NCBI GenBank assembly: GCA_014218235.1
Contig: CM024759.1
Coordinates: 71,898,042-71,962,041 of the forward strand
Origin: Colocasia esculenta
Lineage: Eukaryota > Streptophyta > Magnoliopsida > Alismatales > Araceae
Length of the DNA: 64,000 nucleotides
Direction: 5' to 3'
Part shown: piece after piece, positions 11,950-23,600 of the stretch
How positions within the stretch are numbered: position 1 is the stretch's first letter
Layout: each line of letters begins with the position of its first letter
The notes under the pieces: generated by a model
Seen by the model: only the letters and a program-made list of their open reading frames with translations
Databases searched by the model: none
Told to the model about the DNA's origin: nothing
Made by a program: the position numbers and the translations under genes

Positions 11950-12450
11950 CTGCACAGCTCGTACTTGCTCAGTCGGGCGTTTCTCTTTCCCCTACTTCTC
12001 AAGTATAGGGCACTTGGAAATGCAATGATGTGATTTCACAGCGTAGGCAAGCACCTGCTTTCCTCCAGAATTCCTCTAATATGTGACCTATCTTATTGCA
12101 GTGTTCGCATCGTCCTTACGAAGAAGGGCTAATTATATGGCATTCTTCTATTCTTCTTATTCTTCTTATCATTCTCTTATCATTGTTTGGCTGATGCTCT
12201 ATTGTCATAGAGTTTGGTGTTAGTGGGTGGTTCCTTTAGAAGAGGGCAATCTTGTATACGATGCTCCATACTGCTACAACGTAGACATGCACCCACTCTT
12301 TGCCAGCATTCGTTAGCCACAAGTCCGGTTTACCATATAGAAGGCAGACGATCTTGCTACGTTTCTTTGGGTGTGTTTGCCTTCTTGTCTTGGTTGTGTC
12401 TTCTCTCTTGTTCTTTTTGGTCACTTTTCTAATCTTCTTGGTTGTCCTTA
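11950..12450 (-). pseudogene. Gypsy gag zinc-knuckle remnants (two copies)
   Basis: Nucleic-acid-binding zinc knuckles of a gypsy Gag. At about 12,345-12,215 the minus strand encodes ECWQRVGACLRCSSMEHRIQ followed by DCPLL, a CCHC-type knuckle. At about 12,120-11,990 it encodes RCEHCNKIGHILEEFWRKAG then ACLRC and a degraded second half. The pattern CW(R/Q)xxGACLRC recurs, so the zinc-binding part looks duplicated. The rest of gag and all of pol are missing between here and the flanking LTRs. Confidence 0.65.
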
Positions 12451-12738
12451 AGGCTCCTTCCAGCAGTGGGCGGCTTTCTGACATGCCCAAGCTAGCTTTG
12501 AGTTGACCTCATTTCATCTTGCAGTGGATATATTGGCGGTCCATTTAAGGGTTCCTCAAGAAGGTTGGCATTAGAATGCTAAAATAATATTAAGTTGATA
12601 CACATATAGATAAATGTATTCAGATCTTAACCATGGTTCTACCAATCCTCACATAGGTATGGTGGTTGACTTAGACACGTGTCAGGACAGTTCACCTAGA
12701 ACATCCTAGACTTAAAATAGCCTATAAGGACATCCTAG

Positions 12739-12750
12739 GCTCTAATACCA
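12739..12750 (-). other. Primer-binding site, initiator tRNA-Met type
   Basis: The minus strand reads TGGTATTAGAGC, one mismatch from the common plant primer site TGGTATCAGAGC. It lies two bases from the LTR ending at 12,753, identifying that LTR as a 5' LTR of a minus-strand element. Confidence 0.8.
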
Positions 12751-12752
12751 AC

Positions 12753-14872
12753 TGTCATGCCCCGCCAATTTAGCCACGGAATAAATCAGGGAGGCATGAA
12801 CAACGTGTATGGTAATGTCAAGTGTGTATGCAATCGTAAGTATCAGAGCAACTATGAACAATAAGTGGAATAAACTCCTTATTTATTGATAAATCACCTA
12901 AATAATTACAACCACTATTCTAAGCTAAAACATAGGGCTCAATAACATCATTACATTTGGAAAGGATAATTAAGCAAATATCTAACTAAACTCTAAAGTA
13001 CTAATTAAGGACACTCCATCGCTATGACTCCTAGTCGCTCATCACTCTAGTCCATTCTCGTTGGTGAGTGTAGGGTCATTATCCGACTTACTGAAAACAC
13101 ATATAACAAATAGCGCAGGGTGTGCGATAACGCTCAGTAGGACTTAATATCTCATGTAAACAGGCATGCTTTAAGTGAATAATGTCTTTAGGCAGGACAA
13201 CTAGAGAGAACTATCGAGTATAGTGAGAGAGAGTGATAGCACACGATAGCAAGAGAATTATAGCACATTCCAAAAGAATAATTACAAAACTAGCATAATA
13301 AGGGATTGGCCATATAGTGAAAGAATATGTAACGTCTGCATACAGGTGCAATAGCACTTCCCTGGTCGAGCATCATGTCAACCCAGAGATATAGTAAAAT
13401 GATTTATTGATTGTCATAGATTAAAGTGTGGTTGTTATTAAATGGTGCTGGATGCATGCCGTATACATCCTGATCATGTTACCCTCGCGAGAAAATGGCA
13501 CTCTTCGGGCGCTCTCCCCAGGACCAGACCGGACCTTATTGCTTTGGCATATAGCACTATTTGTTATTTTTAGACAATCAATTACATGGCCAAATAGAGT
13601 ACCAAGAGAGATGAGAGTAATAGACGAAATAGATGAGAGTATAGAGTGAAAGTGAACAGATGGGGTAACGAGATAGTAGATGGGATATGGGTATAATCGT
13701 AAAACAATGTTAAACCACGATAGTAATAGTGCACAGCACCAGGTCGGGTACCGGCAGTCTGGTAGAATAGCGTCTAAGTATCTGACGTGTCATTAATGTT
13801 CATCATCAATGGTAAAATAGCGTTGACTTGACCTAACACATTACTAACAAAAGGCGTCCAGTTGGTATGACGCGTTCATGAAATGATAATGGTGTCTAAT
13901 GAAGCTGACACGATTCAAAAAATGCCAGCAAGATGCTCCATTAAGCCATGAAGAAATAGGGAGAAATGGGGTAGACAGAGAAAGATAAGAAAATGCACTC
14001 ACAAAGTGCAGATTGAGTGCTACTTGAGGCATTATGGTGCAATATGAGATTTGCTCACTGTGGTATCATTTTTGGCATGTCTACACTAGGTAGGGGAAAG
14101 ACGACAGTTAGGCAGTCTGTACATGTGGTTAGAGTGCACTCGTGGTTGGGGGTTGGTCACCAGCAGACATGTTGGGCCCCAACTAGCCTAGAGTTATAAG
14201 AGTTGTGAGTTGGCCCCACTGCCTCTCTGGTCAGCAGGTGGTCATGTGTTGGAGCAGCAGTTGGAATATGTTTCTAATTTTGAGACTTAGAGGTTACTTG
14301 TATGCTCTTGTCCGGGTCACGTTCTAGCTTCGCGGGCCAGTTGTCATGTTCCGAGTGTAGCATCATACTAACTTGCTCGTGGTTCTTATGGTTGACAGTT
14401 ATATATGGTGGTGTGTTTATTTCCTGGTCCATAATGTATTTACTTTAATTCAGCTTGATTAACTGTTATCATGGTTAATGTGGTTTTTTGTTTGTTTTGA
14501 TGGAGCTCCTCTATTGAGTCAGTGACTTTGAGACTCACACCCCTACTCATTTTCAAGTGAGAGTGAGCAGACGAGTACCTAACCCCTGTTTGCACCTTCG
14601 CAATAGTGAGCGGACCCTCTTCCACCAACAACTTGTGAGTTTTGAATGCCATGGGGTATGTCCCTGGCTAGTGTATGTATTTTTCTTTTGAGCTTCCGTT
14701 GTGTATGGGACAATGTACGTAATCTGATTTACATGTTTATATCAAGCAAGTACTTCTTTTGTACATTTCATACTGACACATGTGATGATTACCCTTCTGA
14801 AACTTTGTGGCTCGTGGGTTGGCGAAGTTAGTTATGGATCCTTGTAGGATCCAGACAACGAGGAACGTCACA
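12753..14872 (-). repeat. Gypsy-type 5' LTR (family B), 2,120 bp
   Basis: The minus strand begins TGTGACGTTCC at 14,872 and ends GGGGCATGACA at 12,753, next to a tRNA-Met primer site. It does not resemble the family A LTR at 9,912-11,806, so the two do not form a normal pair. Its right edge cuts directly into CACTA transposase coding sequence, which suggests insertion into that transposon. ORFs within it show no domain. Confidence 0.75.
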
Positions 14873-17139
14873 GTTATACACATGTAATAATTCTAAAAAT
14901 AATAATTTATATTCTACTATACCTCTCAAATGGATACATATATCAAAATTGTATTGGGCCTTCGATCTTATCCTCGTACGGTAGATGGATAATCAAATGT
15001 TCTGTTGAATCAAAGAATGCAAGAGAAAATATCTTCTCTAACTTGCAAATTGTCGTGACTACATTCTATTCCATTTTTTGCAAATCTTGAAGTCTAAGTT
15101 CTGATGAACATAAAATCTTAAAAACTGGCTCAACCAGTTAGTGGCCCCCATATAGTCTTTAGTAGTAAGTCACAGAAAGCAATGGACAACAATCATTGCA
15201 TGAATACATGACAATCATGACTTTTCATTCCATATATTTTCCTCTCATTCACATTAACACAACGAAAAATGTCAGAGACATATCCATCTGGAAATCTTAG
15301 TTGTTTTAGCCATTGACACACTTCCTTGATTTGTCTATCTCCTAGCACGCCAGCCACTTTAGGTTGCACAACTCTTCCATTTATGTGCTACAGTTCCAAC
15401 TCTAGATGTTTGCAAGGCATTTTCATGTCCATGTGTGCTTTCGCATATCCTTTGTTTGCATTTACATCTATAATCGTATTGAACACGCTATTAAAGGCAT
15501 TCTTCTTGACATACATGACACCCAAATTGTGTTGTATGAGAAGGTAGACTAATTATAAGGCAATTCCTATAAAATACTTTTCTTTACCCAGTCGTAATTC
15601 TTTCCAAAACCAAGGAGTTGTTGTGTGCTACTGGACAGTTGTGCTGCATCAGGTAAGCATTGCGCTCTTGCTAACATGACCCTACTGGACACTCATTCTA
15701 AGTCTGCTTCATCCATTTCAATTTTGTCTTTTGAAATACGTCCTTTGCCTTCAGAAAAGATTGTCGCTTGGTAGAAATTGTCAATGGCAATTAAAACAGA
15801 AAAAAATTCCACCATATTTCAGTACAAATGACTTGGTATCATCCATACAATAAGGATATGCATGCCAACTGCCTTGTGTGCTCTAACCAGATAATATTCC
15901 ATATGTCGGGAAGTCACTTACTGTCCACATTAGTGTAGCCTTCATAAAAAAAAAATTGCTTACCAAATGCATCATAAGTGACAACTCCATCAATCCATAA
16001 TAATTTAAACTCATCAATCAAGGGTCTGAGATATAAATCTAATTTTTTTCCCAGACTTTTTGGACTAGGAATCAGCAAGGATAGACTCTCATTTCATACA
16101 CATACCCGGCGAAAGGTTGTATGGTGTCATGAATACTAGCCAACAAGAGTAAAATAACAATACTTTCAAAAGGATTAAGCCATCAGTGCATAAACCCAAT
16201 CTAACATTATGCAGCTCCCTTAAAAAGTAGGATGAGTACTGCTCAAATGAGTCCAAACGTCGCCATCTAGAGGATAACTGATTATATCCTCTACACGACG
16301 TACTCTTTCTGTGTGTCATCTCATATGTTGAGCTATCTTTGGAGACATATACATCCATTGTAGTCTATGAGTGAGAGAGAAGTATCATGATGACTTGTAA
16401 GATACATAGTTTTGCTTTGAAATGCCCCATCCCTTAGGTTTGAACATGTCATGTTGACAAGTAGAACATGACATCTTATCTTCATCATCTTTGTAATATA
16501 GCATACAATGATTAGGACAAAAATCATTTTCATGTATCTAAGCCCTGGGTCATTGACCATCTTCTTTACACGGTAATAATTTTCAGGTAGCTTCTCATCA
16601 TCGAGGCAGCCTCTTGATGAGGAGGAGGAGATTGTCAAAACAACTCTCGCTGATGTGAAATTCAGATTTCAACTCAACAACTGAGAGACTGTAGACAATT
16701 GAGTGTGTTTTTCACATCCATCCCATAAGGGCTCATCTGCATTCCAACGTAATTTATAAAATCTTTCAACTATCTTGTTCGGTAGCTTTTCATTGTGCAC
16801 TTGTTTTGAGCAAATATTAAAGCTGGGACCAATAGCATTTATAACCATATCTACGTACGTACTTTTGTGTGCAATATTGGTGAGCTCATACGACTGGAAA
16901 AACTCACCATGACACGTCCATTCATGTAATCCTCCATAATTGTTTTTTGTACAATGATATTGCACATCCCATGGTAAAATCCACTTGAAATTTCTACACG
17001 CTGAACAAGGGCATCAGATGTTACCTAGTCTATCTATCCCTTGGATTCTCTAATGCAAATTGACAACTCCATTTTTAAGCTCTTCTGGCATTATTCGATC
17101 AACTAATCTACGATACATCCATAAACGATCCGTAGACAT
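14873..17139 (-). pseudogene. CACTA (En/Spm) TNP2-type transposase, truncated and broken
   Basis: Transposase of a CACTA element, which would cut and reinsert the transposon. The start at 17,139 reads MSTDRLWMYRRLVDRIMPEE, the transposase-associated domain; then CPCSACRNFKW and GGLHEWTCHGE. The TNP2 domain follows: LPENYYRVKKMVNDPGLRY (about 16,590), LHNVRLGLCTDG with YNLSPGMCMK (16,160-16,090), WTVSDFPTYGILSG (about 15,930), RCVNVNERKIYGMKSHDCHV (15,280-15,210) and HLPYEDKIEGPIQF with YMYPFERY (14,985-14,900). Many stops and frame changes occur. The gene ends abruptly at the LTR edge 14,872; the C-terminal part is not seen in the window. Confidence 0.85.
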
Positions 17140-17284
17140 TGTTCTTGCACCTACTAAATGTTAACACACAAGCAACTTTCAAATTTGTACTTCTGAAGAA
17201 AACCTGACCCTACCTCACATTGTTCAATGCACCCAATTTGATTAGGAGGAGAAATATTATTTAGATTATAACTTTTGCACCCAT

Positions 17285-17555
17285 CCGTGAAGGTTTGATC
17301 ACATGATCAATATTATATGTGTTGTATAATTTGTTGAAAATTTTGACAGCATCTCTCCACACTTATTTGATATACTATAAAATATTATTGATTAAGAAAT
17401 TTTCTTAAACACTTACGAGTAAGTGGTTAAGAAAATACTCAAAATCAATAAAGGCATACTAGAGAGGAGTGAGTAGACGCAACCAAAATTTTCAACAAAC
17501 TGTACAAACATATAGTAAATGACCATCTAAGTGTGATCAAACATTCATAAACTGT
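17285..17555. repeat. 270-bp near-palindrome upstream of the CACTA transposase
   Basis: Left arm pieces such as GGTTTGATCACA (17,290s) and TTTGTTGAAAATTTTG (17,330s) recur inverted as TGTGATCAAAC (17,530s) and CAAAATTTTCAACAAA (17,485s). The centre near 17,418 reads ACTTACGAGTAAGT. Arms are about 130 bp with mismatches. It could be a small foldback element or a structural part of the CACTA transposon. Confidence 0.65.
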
Positions 17556-17745
17556 CTAAACGGGATAATTCAAGAGTTTGAGTTAGATATATAAGTTCTC
17601 ATCAAAATAATGAGAACAAACACATCAATTCTAAGTCTTGAATGAGTAGGTTCATTGACACGGACTTAACACGCTCTTTTGAGGTTCATGTAATGTTAGG
17701 TGCACCTTAGCTCGCATATAACAAACCATATAGTTAAATAACATT

Positions 17746-17748
<3 letters not shown>

Positions 17749-17780
<32 letters not shown>
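17749..17780. repeat. (AT)16 microsatellite
   Basis: Uninterrupted AT dinucleotides flanked by GC on both sides, so the tract is a perfect palindrome. It lies within the CACTA region. Confidence 0.95.
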
Positions 17781-17783
<3 letters not shown>

Positions 17784-17964
17784 TTACACCAAATATCAAA
17801 TTTAAGATAGTGAACACCAGGATTATAATAATGCATCGACAAGTGACTTTATAATGGCATGCATAGGCATCCAATATTTAAAAGTAATCAACACCAAGAA
17901 TATAATGCTCATCAAGATTATTCATAAGTCACAAGCAATATTTAAATTAAGGGTGATAAACAAT

Positions 17965-18120
17965 TAATGGCACTGCTTAAGCAATGCCATTAGTAGTGCT
18001 TAAAGGCAGTGCTTAAACACTGGCATTAAGTAGTGCTTAGACAGTACTTAAGTACTATCATAAAGCAATGCTTAAGAAGTGCTTAAACACTATCATTAAG
18101 TAGTGCTTAAGATAGTGCTG
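17965..18120. repeat. Clustered TGCTTA motifs, two 69-bp tandem units
   Basis: Seven copies of TGCTTAA/TGCTTAG occur in 155 bases. A longer unit containing AGTGCTTAAACACT and CATTAAGTAGTGCTTA appears twice, 69 bp apart (about 18,008 and 18,077). Such clustered short motifs resemble the subterminal transposase-binding repeats of CACTA elements. Confidence 0.7.
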
Positions 18121-18949
18121 AGGCTGTTTGGATGCACACTATAAACATGTTTAGGTTTAGTGTAAAGTCATTTTTAATCATAACCTTAGTTTGAATATTT
18201 AAAAATAGGTTTTTCATAAACTTAATTAGGTTTACCGTAAACTCAAAACTTGCTCAAAAACACATTTTTCATAAACCTATACTCAAGAGTAAATTTATGC
18301 AAAGACGCACTTACCATAAGGTGAAATGGACTTTTCTACTGGATCGTTTCATCCCCTTTGCAACGTGTTTCCCTTCCCTTCTCTTTTCTCCATGCCAATG
18401 TCACAGCACCGAGAAAGCACAGGGAAAGCCCCTTCCTCACGTAACATCTGCACTTTTTGTTTTCTTGCTGGTTTTTTTATGCTTTCTCTATTGACATAAA
18501 GCACGACAGCAACAGCCTCCATGACGTTGGTGATCAGTTGTGTATTTTTTTAGTTTTTTTTTTGCTTTCTTTATTCTTTTAAAAGCAGCAACCCATACCA
18601 TGGTGTGATTTTTGAACCATGATGTGATTTAAATCAATAATGTTAAATTATTTATATTTTTTATTTCACTATAAATGAAGAGAGAGGAAGAATTGAGAAT
18701 ACTAAAGTAAAATGGCAACCACACCATCGTTACCATGACTAATTTGTTGGTCTATTTAGTGTCAACAAACAGAGGTTATAATAAACCAAATTAGCTTTAT
18801 GTACATTCACAAAGATGAGTTGACATACACGTATTTGTCATAAACTTGCTTATGATAAATGTATAACTCTATTTGAGTTTGTGAATAGTTACGTACAGCC
18901 CCGGCGCCACTGTCTTTTTTCTTCTTCTTCTTATTTGAAATCTACTTAA

Positions 18950-19071
18950 GATGGGAGGGTTGGCAGACCAAGGAAGGGGGGGGGTTCTAAGTAGTGTACT
19001 TAGACATATCAAGGAGAGGGAGGGGGTGGCAGACCAGGAGTGGGAGGTGGGGTGTGAGGGAGGCTGACGCC
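18950..19071. repeat. Left copy of a duplicated G-rich block
   Basis: The block containing GTTCTAAGTAGTGTAC, GACATATCAAGGAGAGGGAG and GGAGTGGGAGGTGGGGTGTG is repeated at 20,174-20,285 in direct orientation with few differences. The two copies bracket the 19,072-20,173 segment. Confidence 0.75.
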
Positions 19072-19379
19072 ATATTTTGAACAATTTTTTTCACAGGTTC
19101 AAGATGCTTAATGGATTTCTGTCATGAAGCAAGGATTTCACATATGTTAATGATATTCAAAGTTTAGACAGATTAGTGTATCATTGGTTATATTGTTTAC
19201 TTTTTTGTGGTGGATATAATTTTTGGATTAACAAATTATATGTTCGGGTCTGTTAAACTATTTTTGTGATTTTGAAGGACAAATGTGATATATGTAGTTG
19301 AATGGATTGATGAAAAAATGTTATATGGCATGAATTCTGTGACAGATGGTTCTTTTCTTTGTGATTGAATGAGTTAGAA

Positions 19380-19925
19380 TGTGCACTCTGTTAAACTATT
19401 TTTTGTGATTTTGAAGGACAAATAATGTGATATGTAGTTGAATGGATTGATGAAAAAAATGGCAGAATGAGCACTTTCACAGCTACAGGTGAAGGATAAA
19501 TGTGATATGTAGTTGAATGAATTGATGAAAAAAATGGCAGATGGAGACCGGTTGTATGGTCTGTAGTGATATGTAGTTGAATGCATGCGATCATGATATG
19601 TAACTTTCTCAGCTACAGGTGTTCGAAATGTGATTGTGAAGGACAAATGTTTGATGAAAAAAATGGCAGAATGAGCACTTTCACAGCTACAGGTGAAGGA
19701 TAAATGTGATATGTAGTTGAATGAATTGATGAAAAAAATGGCAGATGGAGACCGGTTGTATGGTCTGTAGTGATATGTAGTTGAATGCATGCGATCATGA
19801 TATGTAACTTTCTCAGCTACGGTGTTCGAAATGTGATTGTGAAGGACAAATGTTTGATGAAAAAAATGGCAGATGGAGACCGGTTGTATGGTCTGTGAAA
19901 GTGATATATAACTTTCACAGCTACA
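19380..19925. repeat. 204-bp tandem repeat, about 2.3 copies
   Basis: The string TGAAAAAAATGGCAGA recurs at 19,451, 19,655 and 19,858 (the last joining a shortened third unit), giving a period of 203-204 bp. Each unit contains smaller repeats (GATATGTAGTTGAATG, CAGCTACAGGTG). ORFs on the minus strand (19,374-19,798) are by-products of the repeat and not credible genes. Confidence 0.85.
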
Positions 19926-19954
19926 GGTGTTCTAAAACAATATAATGAAATTTT

Positions 19955-20173
19955 ACTTACGGATGTACACTTACGGTTGTTTGGCCGATGGTATAGATCA
20001 AGATGTAGTTACGGCTTTAAACCGTAAGTAAGCTACAGTAACGGTTGTTGTGCCTACGGTTCACTTACGGTTCGTAACCGTAAGACATTCCGTAAGTAAA
20101 TTATTGTTGTTACGGTTTTATGATCTATACTTACGATTTATTGCCGTAAGTATAGGACAAGTTTGTTGTAGTG
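19955..20173 (-). mobile_element. CACTA-type terminus with TTACGG subterminal repeats
   Basis: About ten copies of TTACGG or its complement CCGTAA occur in 200 bp, including the palindromic CTTACGGTTCGTAACCGTAAG cluster near 20,067-20,087. The segment ends GTTGTAGTG at 20,173, i.e. a terminus reading CACTACAAC on the minus strand. Dense subterminal repeats next to a CACTA end are characteristic of this superfamily. The matching opposite end was not found. Confidence 0.65.
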
Positions 20174-20285
20174 GACGACTGAGAGGGGGTGGGGGGGGGG
20201 GTCTAAGTAGTGTACTAAGACATATCAAGGAGAGGGAGGGGGTGGCAGACTAGGAGTGGGAGGTGGGGTGTGAGGAGGCTAACGA
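20174..20285. repeat. Right copy of a duplicated G-rich block
   Basis: Direct repeat of 18,950-19,071, beginning right after the TAGTG end at 20,173 with a longer G-run. Followed by further G-rich sequence and a (GA)n tract near 20,432-20,452. Confidence 0.75.
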
Positions 20286-20454
20286 CCGAGAGGGAGGGGG
20301 GGGCACTAATGTCGGAGGGGCGTTGACAGAGGTGTAGTGGTGGGAGGCGGTGTGGTCACGATAATTAGGCGTAAAAGGCGATGGTGCTCGTAGTGGGGGG
20401 GTGGGGTGTCGGCGACAATATATATATATAAAGAGAGAGAGAGAGAGAGAGAGG

Positions 20455-20648
20455 CACGGGAACAAAATTTTGGGCGGAATTTTTTACTACATTCAGACGG
20501 AATTAAATCTATCGAAAAATTGTCAATTTTTTTTACTAATTTAGTTCCATTGAAAAGTTTAGATTGATAAAAATATTTTTGTCGAAAATTTTGGATGGAA
20601 ATTTTTAGTTGAAAAATTCGGTCGATATTACCACATTTTCTTGTAGTG
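20455..20648 (-). mobile_element. CACTA terminal region with terminal inverted repeat
   Basis: The plus strand ends CACATTTTCTTGTAGTG at 20,648; on the minus strand this is CACTACAAGAAAATGTG, a textbook CACTA terminus. The adjacent 190 bp contain repeated CGAAAATT/AATTTTTC-like motifs. It lies on the 5' side of the minus-strand transposase, so it may be the outer end of that element, with 19,955-20,173 belonging to a nested relative. Confidence 0.75.
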
Positions 20649-23600
20649 GAGCTTCAGTACCTGTCCAACAACAATAACGTCTTGCAGCCCTCCATCAGAG
20701 TAGACTTCTCTCGGTGCTCTCTCATCTCTTGGGATTCAGATTATTTGTGTGAGACCGTTTATATGGTTGTGGTCCTCCTCCTTGTAGGTTGTAGCTTTTA
20801 CTTTGTGTGTTGCCTTCTCTATTGTTTCTTCATCTTGTATGACTGTGTTATCTTCTTTTTAGGTTTTCTATTTGAAGGCAATTATCTCTTGCAATATGTG
20901 TTCCATATTATTGATCTTTAATTAATAGTGTCATCTTCATTGTCAAAAAAAATATGAGAAAGGCATATATACGTGTGTAATTGTACAGATTATTCCATGG
21001 TAGTAATTCCATTAACATCTATTAACATGCACAAGCAAAAACATGCAAGAGGAGATGTTAGAGATCTAAGAGGAGAGTGAATAGCCACCTACCTGCAGAT
21101 TCGTCTTTTTTTTAAAAAAAAAACCAAGACCTACAGATTCGTCGTCTCCCCACCCGAACCAATATGTAAAGGAGATTATGTGGAAGGGCAACCATAATAT
21201 ACCTGGCAACATCATTAAACAGTCACATCAAAAAGTATGAGAATCCATCTCCATGAGACCCACCTTAACTGGCACACTTTCTAGAAGCCAACTCACACAA
21301 ACATGTGATGTGTGGCCTAGTGATCATACAAAGAAATGGGTGCATGGCCTCTTCTTCCCAACCTTCTCCTTCAATGCATGCATGGTCCTGTGCAGATCTT
21401 TCATACACAGCTCTCCCTTCCCGACATGACTAGCTTTGCATTAATGCCTTGCAGAGTAGTTGAAGATTGAAAAATAGCTTTAAATTCCATGAACCACTGC
21501 CATTAATTTCTCCAAGTGGACTTTGTATATTTCGCATGGAACTTTGAGGCTATCCGTAGACCCATTTGCCAAAATCGAAATCATGATATTACCACTATAA
21601 GAAATCCCATTTACAGGTAGACATGCTCGTATCTGCCTCTGCCATACCCAGTCTGATACTGGACGTTCTGGTTGATATCTCGTATGAATGATGATTTGGA
21701 TTCTTGCCGGCTGGATTATATATATTTATGTATATATATGGTATCACAGAAGAGAAATACTAGGTACGTAGTATGGTAATGAAAGGCATTGGAACGATAT
21801 CAGTTAGAAAGCCATGCAAATAATGTAAGTCTGATTTATAGCTGGATAACATTGATCAGCTTATAAGTCTTAATAAGTCGGATAGGTGATCTATAAAATT
21901 TGGCAAGATTTAGTCAGATAATTATATAGTACTGTATATATCTAGCTTTAATATAAATTCGCCGAATAGACCTATAACATGCAGTCTATTAAAAAAAAGT
22001 CCATTTTTTTAGGTGGGTTTATTTATCCGATCTAATTAGATTAACTATCAAACTAGGGATGGAGAAAAAGTGAACCATTTTATCAGGAGATTGCTTACCT
22101 AATTTTATCTTACCAGCTGACAATTAAATCGGGCCATAATAATTTTTACGTTCAGACTTCGGTTTATCACTGCAGAAAAAGCCAAATTTTGATCAAACTA
22201 ATTATGAATGCCTGCCTTGATCATTATAAACTTTCCTTTGTTTTGACAACGACCAGCTGACTTGATAACCTAACAGTCCTCTCACTACATCTGTCCAAGT
22301 CATCCCAACTCAAACACATTGTAGGGGCCGACCAGAAATTGATAACTACGAACAAAGAAGGATAGGCTGATGGAGAACCAGGGTGGCTGGACAAGCACCG
22401 GACAAATAGTGACATGTTTCACATCTTGTCTTCTCAGGATGAAAGGATTTCAGACAGGGAGTATCACGGACACGGGAAGGAGAAGGCAAGGTTGGCATCA
22501 CCAAATTAGTGTCTCTCCGCCGCATAGGGGACACAGAGAGGTCTCAGGACAACACTGTTTAGGCTTCTATGTAAAGATCTTCTAGGACAAGTAAAGTTAG
22601 TTTTCTAAGAGGCTTTGATCTAAGATTGAATTTTAACCTAAAATTAAGGTATATTGAGCAGAGAGAATTCTCTATATATAAAGAGAGAAAATGTCCACGT
22701 TGTTATCTGATTGTGAGGTTAAATCTCAATCTGCATACATAGGGATCGATGGGAAAGATGCCCATATATTGTTTATCGGATGTGAGATTAAACTTCAAAA
22801 ATGTTGACTCAGTTACTCATAAGTAGCATTATTGAATGTGTAAGATGGTCCAATAAGTAAGTCTAACTTTGACGCCCTACAAGTACTAAACTAATTTGTA
22901 AACGGAAGACCCAGGTTGTAAAGTGGAAAGGCCCAAAACTGATATAGTTGGAAAGTGGCGTGCAAATACCCAGTGTTGAACAAATGGAACTTTCACTAGC
23001 ATCACCTAAAACAAGAGAGAAGACATAGGGCTATTTGGTATTAGGATATATAGATCGATAATAATAATAAATTAAAGATATCTTTAAAATTTTGAAAATA
23101 TCTTCACTCTACTCCTAATCTATGTCAATACCAAACATGACCAATAAATTATCTAATGTGTGTCGACTAAATTTGAATAATGCTTTTCCTACCAAATTAA
23201 CTCAATTAAATAGTTAGAGAAAATACCATGATTAATAGATGGGGTGACCCATTAAAGCATGATTTAATAAAAATCTATGCGATGAATTGAAAGAATCTTC
23301 TAGGAAGAAATTGGGAGTCCCCATATATTATTATCTAAAGATTAAAGCAAAACCACATCTATTCTTATAACTAATGGATCTTAGTGGTTGGTCTATCTCG
23401 ATCCAACTCTGGTTCAATAATGGAACCCAATAAAGCGAGATGGCTCAAGGCTCAAAAGATAGGTCATATACAACTCTAAGCCTTCATAATCGACTCCATC
23501 CATGCCGGCAACCATGGCAAAAAATACGGATTGTGATTACCATGCAGAGTAAGGGGCTTGCAATTGTCGAAAGAATCAGCGTACATCCAAGAACAAATTC

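Noticed and set aside
21593..21610. CACTATAAGAAATC resembling a transposon end
   Set aside because: No matching TTATAGTG end or duplication found downstream.
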